In this document: piece after piece, positions 46,025-54,895 of the stretch
Position numbering within the stretch: the stretch's first letter is position 1
Layout: the number at the start of each line of letters is the position of its first letter
Assembly (NCBI RefSeq): GCF_001650725.1
Contig: NZ_LXVX01000003.1
Location: 142,948-206,947, forward strand
Reading direction: 5' to 3'
DNA: 64,000 nt
DNA from: Sphingobium sp. TCM1
Lineage (GTDB): Bacteria; Pseudomonadota; Alphaproteobacteria; Sphingomonadales; Sphingomonadaceae
Program-made: the position numbers and the translations under genes
The notes under the pieces: model-generated
Seen by the model: only the letters and a program-made list of their open reading frames with translations
What the model was told of the DNA's origin: nothing
Databases searched by the model: none

Positions 46025-47203
46025 ATGAGCGACATTCTCCACTCCCCCGTCGTGGACGGCATCGACATCTGGAACCGCGACGACATGGAACCGCGTATCC
46101 GGGAGATTCTCGACCGGACGGTGCGCGATCGCGCGAAAGGACCCTATGCCGCGAAGACGGATGAAGAAGTGATTGCCATGCTCACACGCTACTTCACGGC
46201 CGAGGGACTGGAGGCGGTCGCCATCTCCGACGTGTTCCGCCTGGCTGGGGGGGCCTCGAAGGAGCAATTTGCTTTCACCTTGCGTCACGGCGAGGATGAG
46301 ACGGGCGAACGCCTTGTCCTGCGCATGGACCCGCTGGAGGCGATCTCGCAGACCTGCCGCGGCCGCGAGGCGCAAATCCACCAGGCATTCGTCGATATAT
46401 TGCCGGTTGCGTCAGTACGCAGCGTTGATGCCGACGGAGAGATATTGGGCCAGCCCGCGATCATCCTGGGCTTTGTGCTCGGCGTCACCGAACCCACGCA
46501 GGGCACTGGCCATGGCTTTTCTGGCATCGGAACACGCTATGACGATTGGTCGGCGAAACTGACACCCCAGTTTATCGACGCACTGGCGCAGGTGCACCGC
46601 TTCGACTGGCGGGCGGCTGACCTTTCCTTCTATGCCGCGCCTCAACCCGGCACGCGGCAGGCGGCGATCTGGCAGGTCAACTGGTGGTCACAGGTCTGGT
46701 GGGATGGCGTGGTTCAGCCTGTGGCGTTGCTGACCTACGTCGAACGCTGGCTGCGCGAGAATGCGCCGGTGTGCGAACATCCCGTGATGACACATAGCGA
46801 TCTGCGGCTGGGCAATTTCATGTTCGAGGAACCGAGCGGAAAGTTCACCGCTGTCCTCGACTGGGAGCTCGCCCACATCGGCGATTTCCATGAAGATATC
46901 GCCTGGGCCATTCAGCGGCTGTTCGGGACATGGACGGAGGATGGCGACTTCCTTGTCTGCGGCCTCATTCCGCGCGGGGACTTTTTTCGCGCCTATGAGG
47001 ACGCTTCCGGCAATCGCATCGATCCGGTGAAGCTGCGCTATTATGAGGTGCTGAACGCTTACAAGTGCGCGGTCATCGACCTCGGCCAAGCGATGCGCGC
47101 CGCGACGCAGAGCAACAACCACCAGGATATCATCCTGACATGGCTCGGCTCGGCCGGGGCTGTCTTCCTCGAGCAACTCGTCACGCTGATCAGGGAGGCT
47201 TGA
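46025..47203 (+). CDS. APH-fold phosphotransferase (LvaA/ACAD10-11 kinase-like), unit 1
   Basis: A 392-residue small-molecule kinase. The catalytic loop is THSDLRLGNFMFEE (Asp 259, Asn 264) and the metal-binding Asp is in VLDWELAHIGDF (Asp 279). The nucleotide part has GGASKEQFAFTL and LVLRMDP near 75-103. Related kinases (LvaA in levulinate catabolism, the kinase domains of mammalian ACAD10/11) phosphorylate a hydroxyl on an acyl-CoA before elimination. ATG 46025 is favoured; ATG 46013 would overlap the preceding gene. Four bases separate it from the small DUF6285-type gene. By eye it is well over half identical to the kinase at 48707. The substrate is unknown. Confidence 0.88.
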   Translation: MSDILHSPVVDGIDIWNRDDMEPRIREILDRTVRDRAKGPYAAKTDEEVIAMLTRYFTAEGLEAVAISDVFRLAGGASKEQFAFTLRHGEDETGERLVLRMDPLEAISQTCRGREAQIHQAFVDILPVASVRSVDADGEILGQPAIILGFVLGVTEPTQGTGHGFSGIGTRYDDWSAKLTPQFIDALAQVHRFDWRAADLSFYAAPQPGTRQAAIWQVNWWSQVWWDGVVQPVALLTYVERWLRENAPVCEHPVMTHSDLRLGNFMFEEPSGKFTAVLDWELAHIGDFHEDIAWAIQRLFGTWTEDGDFLVCGLIPRGDFFRAYEDASGNRIDPVKLRYYEVLNAYKCAVIDLGQAMRAATQSNNHQDIILTWLGSAGAVFLEQLVTLIREA

Positions 47204-47206
47204 TCC

Positions 47207-47719
47207 ATGCTACCCAATATCGACCTGCGCATCGCCAACATGATCAAGGCACTGGAACAGGTGATCCTGCCTGCGTTGCCTCGCGAACAGCGGCAGGCGC
47301 GGGATCAGGCGATGCTGGTGGCCGGTCACCTGGGGATGATAGGCGAGCAGTGGAAATCCGCGCTGCGCTACGAACAGGTGAGCCTCGACGATCTGGCCGG
47401 GCTGGCCCGCCAACTTCTGCCCGATGCTCCTGAATTGCTCGGACCCCGGCTCGAGAGCGCGCTGGCTGCTGCGGAGGCGTGTGACCGCGTCAATATCGCT
47501 GCGCTCGAACAGGCCAATATCGATCTCGGAAACGCCGTCGATGCGGTCATTTTGGGGGGCGAGGATCATGCACCGCTCAGCCAGGCGGCGTCCGATGCGG
47601 TGCTCGCTTATGGGCTGCGCCACGCACGGCGTGAGCGGACGTGGTTCAAAGCAAATCACCTCGATCCCGATCGCGACGAGCTGCCCGCCATTGCGGAGAT
47701 TTTCGCAGGGGCGGACTGA
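47207..47719 (+). CDS. DUF6285-type small protein, kinase partner, unit 1
   Basis: A 170-residue, mainly helical protein without membrane segment or recognisable catalytic motif. It begins MLPNIDLRIANMIKALEQ and ends with RRERTWFKANHLDPD. Proteins of this type, which I recall as DUF6285, are regularly encoded next to APH-fold kinases. In the levulinate pathway the kinase LvaA needs the small protein LvaB, so a stabilising or activating partner role is the best guess. It starts three bases after the kinase stop. The second copy is at 49883 (MLPSIDLRIANIVKSLEQ). Confidence 0.75.
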   Translation: MLPNIDLRIANMIKALEQVILPALPREQRQARDQAMLVAGHLGMIGEQWKSALRYEQVSLDDLAGLARQLLPDAPELLGPRLESALAAAEACDRVNIAALEQANIDLGNAVDAVILGGEDHAPLSQAASDAVLAYGLRHARRERTWFKANHLDPDRDELPAIAEIFAGAD

Positions 47720-47762
47720 CGCCTGCGGCCGGGAAAAATGAAATAAGGAGAGGAACCCAGAG

Positions 47763-48692
47763 ATGCCGGAAATCACGAAAGAATTTGCCGCCTTACCTCT
47801 CGAGCATGCTTATCGTCACAAGCTGGCGGACGATGGTCGGGAATCGGCGACGCACCAGTTCGTACTGCCGCAATATGGCATCGCCGGCTTCTACTATCCC
47901 ACTGTACGCGCCAACGGCCATGCCAAGGGGCGTCTTCACCTGTTCGGCCCCGCCTTCGAGGCGCCGATCGAGGAAGAGGTGGAGCTGATGGTGCCACCGG
48001 ACATGGACTTTGACGACTGGCGTTTCGGTCCGCTGCTCATGGCAGTGCGCGAGCCGTTCAAGACGATAGACCTGGGTTGGGTCGGGGACCGTATTCAGTT
48101 CGAAGGCCAGTGGAAGGCGATCCATCCCCCCTATGCGTTCAGTTCGCACCCCAAGGGCAACCCGCCCTACTACGGTGATGATCGCACCGAACAGCATGGC
48201 ATCATTCAGGGCAATTTGCGCGTCGATGGGCGCGACTATCCACTCAACGACTTCATGATCCGGGACCATAGTTGGGGGCCGCGTGTCTGGGGGCTTAACC
48301 AGCACTACAAGTGGATTCATGCGACGACGCCGAGCGTGTCAGTCCATTTTTTCGAGATGATGTCCTTCGGCAAGGTTGAGACGCGGGGATATCTCTACAA
48401 GGACGGTGTTATGCGCCATGTGGCGAGCGTCGATTACGACATCGATTTCGATGCCGATATGATGCACGATCGCTTCCGCGTGACCGTTACGGATACGGAC
48501 GGGCGATCGGTCTTCGTCGATTGCAAGGCATTCGCAAAGTATCAGTTGGATCTCGACCCGGTCGTGCTGCTGAACGAGTCCGTCGTCATCGTGACAATTG
48601 ATGGCGAGGAAGGCACCGGCTGGTGCGAGTTCTGCTGGAATCGCGACTATCTGAAATTCGCGACACCCTATGTCCAGCGCTTTGCATGGTGA
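47763..48692 (+). CDS. Lipocalin/CrtC-like (DUF7064-type) protein, unit 2
   Basis: A 309-residue soluble protein of the same group as the unit 1 protein but much more diverged than the kinases are. It contains IAGFYYPTVRANGHAKGRLH near 38-57, an N-terminal barrel, then DFMIRDHSWGPRVWGLNQH near 160-178, the most recognisable motif. The C-terminal barrel ends GWCEFCWNRDYLKFATPY. AAGGAGAGG precedes the ATG. The divergence suggests that the two copies bind different ligands or form a heteromer. Function unknown. Confidence 0.7.
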   Translation: MPEITKEFAALPLEHAYRHKLADDGRESATHQFVLPQYGIAGFYYPTVRANGHAKGRLHLFGPAFEAPIEEEVELMVPPDMDFDDWRFGPLLMAVREPFKTIDLGWVGDRIQFEGQWKAIHPPYAFSSHPKGNPPYYGDDRTEQHGIIQGNLRVDGRDYPLNDFMIRDHSWGPRVWGLNQHYKWIHATTPSVSVHFFEMMSFGKVETRGYLYKDGVMRHVASVDYDIDFDADMMHDRFRVTVTDTDGRSVFVDCKAFAKYQLDLDPVVLLNESVVIVTIDGEEGTGWCEFCWNRDYLKFATPYVQRFAW

Positions 48693-48706
48693 AGGAGAAC
48701 GCCACC

Positions 48707-49879
48707 ATGCGGACGCCGCTCGCAGCCCGCGATGACGTTGACATCTGGGACCGCTCCGAAATGGAGCCGCGGATCCGCCACGTACTGGAACGTACCGTTC
48801 GCCTCCGTGACACCGGCCCCTATCGGCCGAAATCCGATGTCCAGGTCACGGCCATGCTGGAAGGGTTTTTTGCTGCGAAGAACCTGAGAGGCGTTGCCGT
48901 CACCGACGTCGAGCGCATGTCCGGAGGCGCGTCGAAAGAGCAGTTCGCCTTTACCCTCAAGCATCGGGGCGACCGCACAGGTGAGCGACTGGTTCTGCGC
49001 ATGGACCCGTTGGAGGCGATCGCCCAGACCTGTCGCGGTCGGGAGGGCGAGATCCAGATGGTCATGGGCGAGCATATGCCGGTGGCATCCGTGCGCTGGT
49101 TCGATGCCGATGGAGACCTGTTGGGACAGCCTGCGGTGATCCTTGGTTTTGTCGGCGGAGTGACCCAACCCAGCGAGGGCGGTAGCGCCGGCGTGTCGGG
49201 CATGGGCGGTCGGTTGGGCGCGCTCATTGATCGGCTCGCGCCCCAATATGTCGATGCGCTGGCGACGACCCACCGGTTCGACTGGGCAAGCGCGAACCTG
49301 CGCTATTTCGACGCACCGCGCCCCAACAGTAACCAGGCGGCGATCTGGCAGGTCAACTGGTGGTCGCAGGTATGGTGGGATTGCCTGGTGGAGCCGGTGC
49401 CCGTCGTAACGCTGGCGGAGCGCTGGCTGCGTGAAAATGCACCCCCCTGCGATTCCCCGATGCTGGTCCATGGCGATCTGCGCATGGGCAACTTCCTGTT
49501 CGAGGAGCCGAGCGGACGGTTCACAGCCGTGCTGGACTGGGAACTGGCTCATATCGGTGACTTTCACGAGGATATCGCCTGGACCATGCAGAAGCTGTTC
49601 GGCGCCTGGGGAGATGACGGTGTCTTTCTGGTCAGTGGTCTGCTGCCGCGCGAAGATTTCATTACCCAGTATGAGGCAGCGTCCGGCAATGTCATCGATC
49701 CGACCAGGCTTCGCTACTACGAGGTACTCAACGCCTACAAATGCGCGGTCATGGACCTGGGACAGGCGATGCGGGCGGCTGCCGCCAGCAATAATCATCA
49801 GGAAGTGGTGCTGACCTGGCTGGGATCGGCTGGCGCTGTCTTCCTTCACCACATCGTCCAGCTGATCAGGAAGGACTGA
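48707..49879 (+). CDS. APH-fold phosphotransferase, unit 2
   Basis: A 390-residue paralogue of the kinase at 46025. Catalytic loop VHGDLRMGNFLFEE and metal site VLDWELAHIGDFHEDIAW are both intact; unlike copy 1 it has the classic HGD rather than HSD. GGASKEQFAFTLKH, LVLRMDPLEAIAQTCRGRE and WQVNWWSQVWWD are almost unchanged between the copies. ATG 48707 has GAAGGAG upstream. Both copies keep active-site residues, so both may work, possibly on successive intermediates or stereoisomers. Confidence 0.88.
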   Translation: MRTPLAARDDVDIWDRSEMEPRIRHVLERTVRLRDTGPYRPKSDVQVTAMLEGFFAAKNLRGVAVTDVERMSGGASKEQFAFTLKHRGDRTGERLVLRMDPLEAIAQTCRGREGEIQMVMGEHMPVASVRWFDADGDLLGQPAVILGFVGGVTQPSEGGSAGVSGMGGRLGALIDRLAPQYVDALATTHRFDWASANLRYFDAPRPNSNQAAIWQVNWWSQVWWDCLVEPVPVVTLAERWLRENAPPCDSPMLVHGDLRMGNFLFEEPSGRFTAVLDWELAHIGDFHEDIAWTMQKLFGAWGDDGVFLVSGLLPREDFITQYEAASGNVIDPTRLRYYEVLNAYKCAVMDLGQAMRAAAASNNHQEVVLTWLGSAGAVFLHHIVQLIRKD

Positions 49880-49882
49880 GCC

Positions 49883-50389
49883 ATGCTGCCAAGCATTGAC
49901 CTGCGCATTGCCAACATCGTCAAGTCACTGGAACAGGTGGTCCTGCCGGCGCTCGGCCCGCGCGAACGGCTTGCGAAGGATCAGATCGGCCTTTGTATCG
50001 GCCATCTGCGTATGATTGGCGAGCAATGGCGCTGGGCGGCCGCATTCGAAGGGGGATCGTTCGATGCCATGGTGGCGCTGGCAGAGGCGATGCGGCCCTC
50101 GGTCGACCCTTTTTATGTGGAGGAACTGGGCGCGGCGATCGAGGCGGGGAAGGCGGTCGACAAGCGGGATTTGGCCGCGGTCGAGCATGGTATCCTGGTC
50201 CTTGGCGGCCTGATCGACCGGATTATCCTCGGCGAAGACGGCAAGGTCGAATTGGCGCCCGCCGCACGAGACGCTGTGCTGGCTTATGGTGCGGCACAAT
50301 CGATACGTGAGCGGACATGGTTCGCGGCTACCGGCCTGGACCCGGACGGGCAGGATTTGCCCGACATCCCTGCGATGATGGCATCATGA
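49883..50389 (+). CDS. DUF6285-type small protein, unit 2
   Basis: A 168-residue paralogue of the protein at 47207 with about half its residues the same by eye. Conserved blocks are IDLRIAN, GHLRMIGEQW and IRERTWFAATGLDPD. It begins three bases after the kinase stop, the same spacing as in unit 1, and its own stop overlaps the ATG of the MmgE/PrpD gene (ATGA). The constant spacing supports a tightly coupled kinase-partner pair. Confidence 0.75.
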   Translation: MLPSIDLRIANIVKSLEQVVLPALGPRERLAKDQIGLCIGHLRMIGEQWRWAAAFEGGSFDAMVALAEAMRPSVDPFYVEELGAAIEAGKAVDKRDLAAVEHGILVLGGLIDRIILGEDGKVELAPAARDAVLAYGAAQSIRERTWFAATGLDPDGQDLPDIPAMMAS

Positions 50390-51813
50390 AACACGAGAAT
50401 CCTGTCCTGCCTGAGCATGATCCCGCCGGACCTTTGGCGAAGATGGTGGCTGAGACACGCTATCAGGACATTCCCGCACCGGTGATCGATCTTGCCAAGC
50501 GTGCGATCCTCGATACGCTGGCGGTCACTGTGGCGGGTTCCGGTTGGGAAGTCAGCCCCGCCATTGCCGATCAGGTCGCCGAGTGGGGCGGCGCGCCGCA
50601 AGCCACCGTCCTGATACACGGGCACCAGGTACCCGCTCCCATGGCTGCTTTTGGCAATGGCGTAATGGCGCGCGCGATCGATATGGGCGATGTGCATGAA
50701 ACCGGCGGTCATGTGACGGAATGGAATGTGCCCGCCATGCTGTCGGTGCTGGGCATTGCAGACGGGCCGGTCAGCGGAAAGGACTTTGTAACCGCCTATG
50801 TCACAGGCGCTGAAGTCGGCGTGCGCGCCAGCGCAGCGCTGAACCTTGTGCGCTACCACACGACATGGGGCATGCCCGGCGAATGGAACGGGCCGCTCTG
50901 CGCGACCGCTTCGGTGGCGCGTATCCTGGGCCTGGATGCCGACGAAACATGGAATGCGTTAGGTATGGCCTATACCGTCCATGGCATGTCGGAATATAAC
51001 AAATATTCTGAAGGTACGCAGATGGCGCGCGTGCAGCACAGCTTTGCCGGGGATACGGCGGTAAAGGCGGTACTGCTGACCCGCCAAGGTGTGACGGCGC
51101 CGCGCGGCATATTCCAGGGTGTGCCGAGTGGCATATTGCGGCATGTCGCGTGGGACGATGTGCGGCCCGAATTGCTGACCGAGGATCTGGGGACCCGCTG
51201 GCAGTTGGCCGAAGGGCTGTCGATGAAGCCCTATTCCGCGTGCAAATTTACCCACAGCTTCATAGCCAGCACGGTTGCTATCATGCAAGGCGAGGGACTG
51301 GACTGGCGCGATATCGATCGCATCGACTGCGTCGGCAGTACGAGCGCACGCATGACATTCGAGCCGGCGGCGGTGAAACGGAACCCGCGCTCCGTGCCGG
51401 AGGCAATGTTCAGCGCACCTTATACGATTGCCGCTGCCGCGATGACCGGTGGCTTCTTCCTTGAGGATCTGCACCCCGACCGGATCATGAATGCGGAGCG
51501 GCGCGAACTGATGCGACGGGTGCATATCGTCGCCGATCCCGATCATGCCGATCAGTTCGAGGGCTTCACGGTCGCAATCACACTCTCCGACGGACGCCGT
51601 TTCACCCATGTCACCCCTTATGTGAAGGGACATACGCGCAATCCGATGACCTGGGACGATTTGGCGGGCAAGCTGCGCCGCTGCGCCCCTTTCGCCGCCG
51701 TCCAGCTACCAGCGGACAAGCTGGACATGCTTGTCGGGCTTTGCCGTGACATGGAACGGATCGATGACATGCGTCGCATCGTCGATTGCCTGACCCCCTC
51801 TCATCCCGCTTGA
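50386..51813 (+). CDS. MmgE/PrpD-family protein
   Basis: A 475-residue soluble protein of the 2-methylcitrate dehydratase family. Typical segments are AKRAILDTLAVTVAGSGWEV at the N-terminus, FGNGVMARAIDMGDVH near 87-102 (the DxxDxH-like active region) and KPYSACKFTHSFIA near 285-298. Family members dehydrate or isomerise hydroxylated polycarboxylates. In this setting it may dehydrate a hydroxy-acid intermediate. ATG 50386 overlaps the preceding stop, so it belongs to the unit 2 transcript. Confidence 0.88.
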   Translation: MKHENPVLPEHDPAGPLAKMVAETRYQDIPAPVIDLAKRAILDTLAVTVAGSGWEVSPAIADQVAEWGGAPQATVLIHGHQVPAPMAAFGNGVMARAIDMGDVHETGGHVTEWNVPAMLSVLGIADGPVSGKDFVTAYVTGAEVGVRASAALNLVRYHTTWGMPGEWNGPLCATASVARILGLDADETWNALGMAYTVHGMSEYNKYSEGTQMARVQHSFAGDTAVKAVLLTRQGVTAPRGIFQGVPSGILRHVAWDDVRPELLTEDLGTRWQLAEGLSMKPYSACKFTHSFIASTVAIMQGEGLDWRDIDRIDCVGSTSARMTFEPAAVKRNPRSVPEAMFSAPYTIAAAAMTGGFFLEDLHPDRIMNAERRELMRRVHIVADPDHADQFEGFTVAITLSDGRRFTHVTPYVKGHTRNPMTWDDLAGKLRRCAPFAAVQLPADKLDMLVGLCRDMERIDDMRRIVDCLTPSHPA

Positions 51814-51832
51814 ACCCGACCAGGAGAACATC

Positions 51833-52927
51833 ATGAAAGCAGCCATTCTCAACAGCCTCGATGGCACCTTCCAGATCGAGGAGATCGAGATCGACGCGCC
51901 GCGCGGGCGGGAAGTTCTGGTCGAGGTCAAGGCATCGGGCCTGTGCCATTCGGACCTGCATTTCGCCGAGCAGGATTTCGGTGTCCCGCTGCCCGCCGTG
52001 CTGGGGCATGAACTGGCTGGGATCGTCCTCGCCATCGGTCCGGAGGTACGGGAATTCGCGGCTGGCGATCATGTCGTGGGGTCGTTGATCCAGTTTTGCG
52101 GCCATTGCCGCGCCTGTATCGGCGGCCGCACCTATCAATGCACCCATCCTGAAGAAACGCTCCGGGATGATCCTGACCATGCGCATCGACTGACTCGGGA
52201 CGGAGATGGCGTCACGCAGGTGTTCGGAACCGGGGCCTTTGCCGAGCGGGCGCTGGTGCATGAGAACCAACTGGCTCTGGTACCCAAGGAACTACCCTTT
52301 GCGCAGGCATCGCTGCTGGGTTGCGGCACCATCACGGGCGCCGGCGCCGCCATCAACACCGCGGCCGTGCGTCCCGGCGACACGGTGGCGGTAATCGGCA
52401 TCGGCGGTGTGGGCCTTAACGTCATATCCGGAGCGAAGCTGGCCGGGGCGTCACGGATTGTCGCCATCGACATGCAACCGAAGAAGGAAGAACTGGCGCG
52501 TCGCTTCGGTGCGACCGACTTCATCGATGCATCGGCCGCTGACAGCGTGGAGGCGGTGCGCATGTTGATCGAAGGCGGGGTCGACCATGCGTTTGAGGTG
52601 GTCGGCATCAAGGCCACATCGGAACAGGCGATCAAGATGGCGTGCAAGGGCGGCGGCGCCTATCTGATCGGCGTACATTCGCCAGCGAAGACAATCGATG
52701 TCAATGTGACGATTGATTTACTGACCAATCAGGTCGATCTGCGCGGCGTGTACATGGGATCATCGAACATCAAGCACGACATCCCCATGTACGCTCAGCT
52801 TTACCTACAGGGAAAGCTCAACCTGGACGATCTCATCTCACGCGAAATCAACATCTCTGAGATCAATGATGCTTACAAGCAACTCAAGGAAGGCGCTATC
52901 GCCCGGAGCGTGATCACATCCTTCTAG
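51833..52927 (+). CDS. Zinc-dependent alcohol dehydrogenase (MDR family)
   Basis: A 364-residue medium-chain dehydrogenase. Catalytic zinc ligands include the Cys of ASGLCHSDLHF and His-Glu of VLGHELAGIV. The structural zinc site is CGHCRACIGGRTYQC. The cofactor site is VAVIGIGGVGLNVISGAKL, with Asp in IVAIDMQP favouring NAD. ACCAGGAGAAC lies before the ATG. It ends the block of duplicated units and probably oxidises a hydroxylated substrate of the same pathway. A hairpin terminator follows. Confidence 0.93.
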   Translation: MKAAILNSLDGTFQIEEIEIDAPRGREVLVEVKASGLCHSDLHFAEQDFGVPLPAVLGHELAGIVLAIGPEVREFAAGDHVVGSLIQFCGHCRACIGGRTYQCTHPEETLRDDPDHAHRLTRDGDGVTQVFGTGAFAERALVHENQLALVPKELPFAQASLLGCGTITGAGAAINTAAVRPGDTVAVIGIGGVGLNVISGAKLAGASRIVAIDMQPKKEELARRFGATDFIDASAADSVEAVRMLIEGGVDHAFEVVGIKATSEQAIKMACKGGGAYLIGVHSPAKTIDVNVTIDLLTNQVDLRGVYMGSSNIKHDIPMYAQLYLQGKLNLDDLISREINISEINDAYKQLKEGAIARSVITSF

Positions 52928-52965
52928 GATCGCATTGATCTGGCATGTGCCATTGGACTGATAGC

Positions 52966-52994
52966 GAAAGGGGGCGCGGACTGCGCCGCCTTTC
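52966..52994 (+). terminator. Terminator-like hairpin after the alcohol dehydrogenase
   Basis: GAAAGGGGGCGCG pairs imperfectly with the CGCCGCCTTTC segment. It lies 39 bases after the stop and ends the long plus-strand gene series. A and T runs on either side mean it could act on both strands. Confidence 0.5.
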
Positions 52995-53107
52995 ACACGA
53001 GGTTGCTGGTCAAGACGGAACGGCTTCCGGCCTAATGGGGAGGCCATGAACACTAAGCACGAAAGCTGATTCTCCAAACCCTGTGACGATTGGCGTCCTG
53101 CCGGTAG

Positions 53108-53848
53108 TCAGATCAACGCGTCGGTGATCCGATTCCGCTCAGCAGCGCTGAAACCATGGTGGGCGAGATAGCCGCTGACCGATCCAAACCGGTCGTCGAG
53201 GGTCGCGAAGAGGCACTCGAGATAGGCGGGCTCGGTGCCAAGTATGACGTCCCTGCACTCGGGCGGAAGGTCGGCATAGAGGTGCAACTTGGCATCGGAA
53301 AGCATATTCTTGAAATGCATGTCGCCGTTGAGCTCGGAACTGCTGCGAACATAGTCGTCGACAATGGTTGCGCGTTGGACGCCCAGGAAATCGAGGAGCA
53401 GCGCGGATGCCGCGCCGGTGCGATCCTTGCCGGCCGAGCAATGGATAAGGATCGGCAAATTCCCATCCGAAATGGCACGGAACATTGCGATGAACTCGGG
53501 CGCATATGCATCGAGCATCAGACCGTAGAAGGTTGAGAATCCCGCGGCCCAGGCGGCGGCCGTCTTTTCCGATTCTGCGAAGATGCGATTGAAGATGAAG
53601 TCGGTGTCGGACTTTGGAGATAGATAGTCGCCAGCCGTCCTGAGGACAGCAGGTGTCGGTTGCGCTATCCGTTCACGTTCCGAGCGAAGGTCGATGATGC
53701 TTTTCAGACTCATATGACGCACCGACTCCAGGTCGCCATCGGTCAGATGAGAGAGTTGGCTTGACCTGTAGACTTTGCCCGTCCGGATGGTGCCGTCCCG
53801 CGCAGCGTGGCCACCTAGATCGCGGAAATTCGGAGCACCTACCAGCAT
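53108..53848 (-). CDS. Tyrosine-protein phosphatase (dual-specificity-like)
   Basis: A 246-residue cytoplasmic phosphatase. It starts with PNFRDLGGHAARDG and YRSSQLSHL, as in the bacterial Y_phosphatase3 group, and the P-loop is LIHCSAGKDRTG with nucleophile Cys 137 and Arg 143. These enzymes can act on phosphotyrosine, phosphoinositides or small phosphates. ATG 53848 is preferred since AGGAG lies upstream; 53872 is possible. It is unusual inside a catabolic region. It faces a MerR regulator, and could remove phosphate groups added by the kinases, but that is speculation. Confidence 0.88.
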   Translation of the reverse strand: MLVGAPNFRDLGGHAARDGTIRTGKVYRSSQLSHLTDGDLESVRHMSLKSIIDLRSERERIAQPTPAVLRTAGDYLSPKSDTDFIFNRIFAESEKTAAAWAAGFSTFYGLMLDAYAPEFIAMFRAISDGNLPILIHCSAGKDRTGAASALLLDFLGVQRATIVDDYVRSSSELNGDMHFKNMLSDAKLHLYADLPPECRDVILGTEPAYLECLFATLDDRFGSVSGYLAHHGFSAAERNRITDALI

Positions 53849-54160
53849 CTCATGTTCTCTCCTGCAAACCACGATTTTGCAGGAGAGGCTAGGGTATCAA
53901 CCTTGGTATTCCCTAATTCAAATTACGAAAAGCGATTGGAAATTCTGCAGGTTCTGTTGGCTCGTCGCCAGCGCGGATATCGAACGCGAGAAGAATATGG
54001 TCCAGCGTTCCCGTATAGAATGTAAGGCCGGAATACGTGCTGATCGACCCGCCAGCGTGCACAGGCTGTCCAATGCGTCGATTCGCTGCGGTAGCCCACA
54101 TTGCCGGAGGGTTAAGAGCGCGCGTTGCTCGCCCTGCTCTCCCATGCTTTAGAGAACTCT

Positions 54161-54895
54161 ATGAAGATGCGCGAACTTGAGCAACGGACCGGGGTCCATA
54201 GGGAGGTGATTCGCGTCTATTTGCGAGACGGGTTGATCCCCGAGCCCGCGCGACCTCGCCGGACAATTGCGATCTATGGCGAGGAGCATGTCCAGGCCAT
54301 CGCGGCTATACGCCGCCTTCAGCGAGAAAATCGCCTCACCCTTTCCCAGATTCGTGCGCTTATGGACGGCGAGGCGGCCGAGGCTCGGCTTGATGCCGCG
54401 GCATTCGATCAGCTCGAGCAATTAGTTGATCACCGCACGGGTGGGGATGGGCAACCGGTGCTGATCACCACGCTGGAGCGGGAGTATCCGCAAGCGCTGG
54501 AGGATGCCCATATCCTTGCCAGGATCGGTATATTGGAGATTATTGAGACATCGGATGGTGAAGCACTTTCCATCTCCGCGGTGCATCTCGTCCGTATCTG
54601 GGGCCAGATGCGTAAGGCCGGCTTCGACCAGCGACTGACTTACTCACCTGATATATTGGGCTTCTACACAAAGGCTGCGGAGTTTGTCGGCAACTGGGAG
54701 GCCCAAACGTTCTTCGAGCGGACGAACGAGCGTGTCACAACGCGCGAAGCGGCGGATCTTATCGAGCAGGCCTTGCCTCTTATGCTCGATTTCTTTGGAT
54801 TGCTTCGACAGCGTGCATTTTTCCGGCATCTGGAGAAACTGCATGCGGGCGGCAGCGATCGGCCGCCGCCCGACGAACTCCCGGCTACATCGTGA
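54161..54895 (+). CDS. MerR-family transcriptional regulator
   Basis: A 244-residue protein with an N-terminal MerR-type winged helix (MKMRELEQRTGVHREVIRVY, then RDGLIPEPARP) and a long C-terminal region (about 75-244) that lacks the cysteine metal sites of metal sensors. The C-terminal part would bind an organic effector or mediate oligomerisation. It lies between the phosphatase and alcohol dehydrogenase genes. Its end overlaps the convergent dehydrogenase gene by 11 bases. It may control the ADH/P450 promoter. Confidence 0.82.
   Translation: MKMRELEQRTGVHREVIRVYLRDGLIPEPARPRRTIAIYGEEHVQAIAAIRRLQRENRLTLSQIRALMDGEAAEARLDAAAFDQLEQLVDHRTGGDGQPVLITTLEREYPQALEDAHILARIGILEIIETSDGEALSISAVHLVRIWGQMRKAGFDQRLTYSPDILGFYTKAAEFVGNWEAQTFFERTNERVTTREAADLIEQALPLMLDFFGLLRQRAFFRHLEKLHAGGSDRPPPDELPATS

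Noticed and set aside
46025..47203. Aminoglycoside resistance kinase
   Set aside because: The APH fold is shared, but the gene pairs with a DUF6285-type partner and sits in a catabolic operon, which fits the LvaA/ACAD-type kinases better than resistance.
52941..52952. Perfect palindrome TGGCATGTGCCA as another FadR-type site
   Set aside because: Its spacing differs from the other sites and it lies between two convergent gene ends, where an operator is unlikely.
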